Assembly (NCBI GenBank): GCA_934489945.1
Contig: CAKSSY010000079.1
Span: 1-7,112 of the forward strand
DNA: 7,112 bases
Origin: an uncultured Eubacteriales bacterium
GTDB taxonomy: Bacteria > Bacillota > Clostridia > Oscillospirales > CAG-272
Direction of reading: 5' to 3'
Part shown: positions 5,643 through 7,112 of the stretch, piece after piece
Numbering within the stretch: the first letter of the stretch is position 1
Layout: each line of letters starts with the position of its first letter
Notes under the pieces: model-generated
What the model was told of the DNA's origin: nothing
Seen by the model: the letters and a program-made list of their open reading frames with translations, nothing else
Databases searched by the model: none
Program-made: the position numbers and the translations under genes

Positions 5643-6410
5643 TTAAGCCACCTCCCATATTAAATCTCCGTCATCATTAACAGAGAAGTTGTTGCCTGAG
5701 TTATCTGTGTATATTAACTCGCCGTCATCGTTCAGATCGAACGTGGCAAGTCTTAAGCGCTTCTCGATGTTCGCGTTGTATTCCGCCGCTTTTGAACAGT
5801 AATACTCGGCATTATCTTCATCCTCGCCGGCTCTGGTGCCGGTGCCGCCCACAGCATAGCTTTCCGCCGCTTTTGCGCTTATATTTGCCGCCGTCTCGGA
5901 TTGCTGTGCCTTGGCAACCTCAACCTTAATGTCCGCAAGGTAGTTCGGGCGTAGGTGCTTTTCTTCAATGCTTCCCTCTTTTACGATTGCGGACACCTTA
6001 CCATCACTGCCAATTGTAAATGCAATGGTGTCACTGTCTGTAAATTCATACTGTGTAATCAGCGCGCTCAAATCAACATACTGCTTTGTGCCATCATCCA
6101 GTGTGATGACTAGCTGCTGTGTCTGCGGATCATATGTAAAGTTGACCGCCAGCTTCTCCAACTTGGTATCAATAACCGCCTTAGAGCCGTTCATCTTAAC
6201 AACGGTAATAGTTCCATTGGCTTCATTCCATAGGATTTCTTTCACAAGTTCATTGGCTTTCGCCAGATCAACCTTGGATGTATCCATAGCAACGATGCGG
6301 TTATCAATTTCATCCACTGCCGCATCCATCTTATTTAAATTCCGTTCGTTGAGCGGTGTTTCGATACTTGGGTAATTTTCCCAAGCAATCCTGGCATACG
6401 CCTTGTTCAT
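5643..6410 (-). CDS. Phage baseplate / tail-fibre-type structural protein
   Basis: The 255-residue product begins with an N-terminal helix-forming region (W-E-N-Y-P-S-I-E-T-P-L-N-E-R-N-L-N-K-M-D, residues 10-29), common at the start of upper baseplate and fibre proteins of Firmicutes phages. A beta-rich middle follows (65-145, with L-V-I-T-L-D-D-G-T and Y-V-D-L-S-A-L-I). The helical segment at 160-220 contains S-Y-A-V-G-G-T-G-T-R-A-G-E-D, a signature I recall from many clostridial phage tail proteins. Two N-D-D-G-[ED]-L-I repeats end the protein (227-251). ATG at 6408-6410 follows AGAGGTGG; an earlier start overlaps the upstream gene without need. It probably anchors or supports the receptor-binding protein encoded next, but the exact structural role is uncertain. 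Confidence 0.82.
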   Translation of the reverse strand: MNKAYARIAWENYPSIETPLNERNLNKMDAAVDEIDNRIVAMDTSKVDLAKANELVKEILWNEANGTITVVKMNGSKAVIDTKLEKLAVNFTYDPQTQQLVITLDDGTKQYVDLSALITQYEFTDSDTIAFTIGSDGKVSAIVKEGSIEEKHLRPNYLADIKVEVAKAQQSETAANISAKAAESYAVGGTGTRAGEDEDNAEYYCSKAAEYNANIEKRLRLATFDLNDDGELIYTDNSGNNFSVNDDGDLIWEVA

Positions 6411-6420
6411 ATGACCACCT

Positions 6421-6618
6421 CTATTCTTCGTCTGCGATTGATTGCGCAAAGGCTTCTACCGTTGCCAAGGCCTTAATCACCTTATCATCCGTCACAACAC
6501 GGTTGACCTTAACATTCTGGTTTGTTACCTTTCCGTCGCCGTTTACCTCGTCATAGGTAATGGCCAGTCTTTTCATGCTGCCATCACTCGCAAATGCGAT
6601 TCCTTTTATATTTTTCAT
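6421..6618 (-). CDS. Small phage tail-region protein, unknown function
   Basis: The 65-residue product (MKNIKGIAFASDGSMKRLAI at its start) looks like a small beta-rich N-terminal part followed by a helix (V-I-K-A-L-A-T-V-E-A-F-A-Q-S-I-A-D-E-E). It has no membrane segment or signal peptide. Its ATG overlaps the TGA of the preceding structural gene (ATGA at 6618-6615), which suggests translational coupling; a moderate GAGGAAG site lies upstream. Small proteins of this size and place recur in clostridial prophage tail operons, but I know no assigned function. Confidence 0.78.
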   Translation of the reverse strand: MKNIKGIAFASDGSMKRLAITYDEVNGDGKVTNQNVKVNRVVTDDKVIKALATVEAFAQSIADEE

Positions 6619-7112
6619 GCTGCCACTTCCTCACTTTCTGCATCCGCATCATATAATAATGTTTCAAGGTACTGATACGCTGTTTCCGCATCATCCTTAT
6701 TTTCAGTTTCAATATTTGCCAACATCCGATAAGTCAAATCGGTTGCCGTTTCCTCTTGCTCCGGTCTTTCAAAGTTTTCAAGCCGGACCGTATTGTAGTT
6801 TTTCTGTACTGCTTTGATCTCCCATCCAAATGCAAGCCCCGGTGTGCCGCAGACTGTAAAATAAGATGGGGACCGCTCGTTGACATACACACGACCATCA
6901 CCATAAGCCTGCAAAAACACCTGATACTGCACATCTGTATCTATGGTTTCTGCAAAGACATCATCAAGATAGATCATGCACTTTCCAGTTTCATCCGTTT
7001 TTCCTTCGCCCACATCCCCAAACATTGGTGTAGGCGTTTCGTAACAGTATTGGAGCCGCTCGGCATAATTCTCGGTCTCCACAATCCTGTTTTTTGTGCC
7101 ATATACCTGCAT
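6615..7112 (-). CDS. Phage tail/baseplate structural protein, C-terminal part (5' end outside window)
   Basis: The frame is open for 165 codons to the right edge. The ATG at 7110-7112 is the very last codon, with no upstream context, so it may be internal and the real start probably lies beyond the window. The opening (Q-V-Y-G-T-K-N-R-I-V-E-T-E-N-Y) and the following Y-C-Y-E-T-P-T-P-M-F-G-D-V-G-E-G and T-P-G-L-A-F-G-W-E-I-K-A-V-Q-K resemble the conserved C-terminal domain of large structural proteins in Firmicutes phages, usually at the tail or baseplate. The last 50 residues form an acidic helical tail. The stop codon overlaps the next start by 4 bases, so it belongs to the same late operon. 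Confidence 0.8.
   Translation of the reverse strand: MQVYGTKNRIVETENYAERLQYCYETPTPMFGDVGEGKTDETGKCMIYLDDVFAETIDTDVQYQVFLQAYGDGRVYVNERSPSYFTVCGTPGLAFGWEIKAVQKNYNTVRLENFERPEQEETATDLTYRMLANIETENKDDAETAYQYLETLLYDADAESEEVAA

Overview
The window looks like the junction between a Firmicutes (Bacillota, probably Lachnospiraceae-type Clostridia) chromosome and the late end of an integrated tailed phage. Support comes from the ThrRS and T-box type, strong AGGAGG-type ribosome binding sites, and prophage proteins of the kind common in gut Clostridia. All genes called as currently expressed lie on the minus strand, so they read from right to left.

Host part (1 to about 2075). A sigma-A-type promoter (2045-2073) drives a T-box riboswitch leader (about 1741-2038) with a readable threonine specifier ACC, a canonical T-box motif and an intrinsic terminator. 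Downstream come a small single-pass membrane protein with an acidic tail (1398-1655) and thrS, threonyl-tRNA synthetase, which is cut by the left edge after 448 residues. The two genes appear to share threonine-dependent antitermination.

Junction (about 2075-2385). This AT-rich stretch has no convincing gene. It holds a long hairpin, short repeats and the terminator of the phage lysis operon. The phage attachment site probably lies here, but only one end of the element is visible.

Prophage part (2386-7112). In transcription order: the C-terminal part of a structural protein, a 65-residue protein, a baseplate or tail-fibre-type protein, a tail-fibre protein with a carbohydrate-binding-like N terminus, a 131-residue protein, a coupled 46-residue protein, an XhlA-like membrane protein, an r1t-type holin and a GH25 endolysin. 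Starts, stops and ribosome binding sites are tightly packed, as in one late operon.

The main discovery is in the tail-fibre gene. Its last 110 codons face, tail to tail, a second open C-terminal cassette on the opposite strand, and the two stop codons are separated by one base. Both cassettes begin at the same 13-bp sequence, in inverted orientation (4464-4476 and 5110-5122) and in the same reading frame (both encode L-N-K-S). Inverting the 659-bp segment would replace the fibre tip with a different 100-residue tip without breaking the frame. This is the layout of a phase-variable, host-range-switching tail-fibre inverton. No invertase gene is present in the window.
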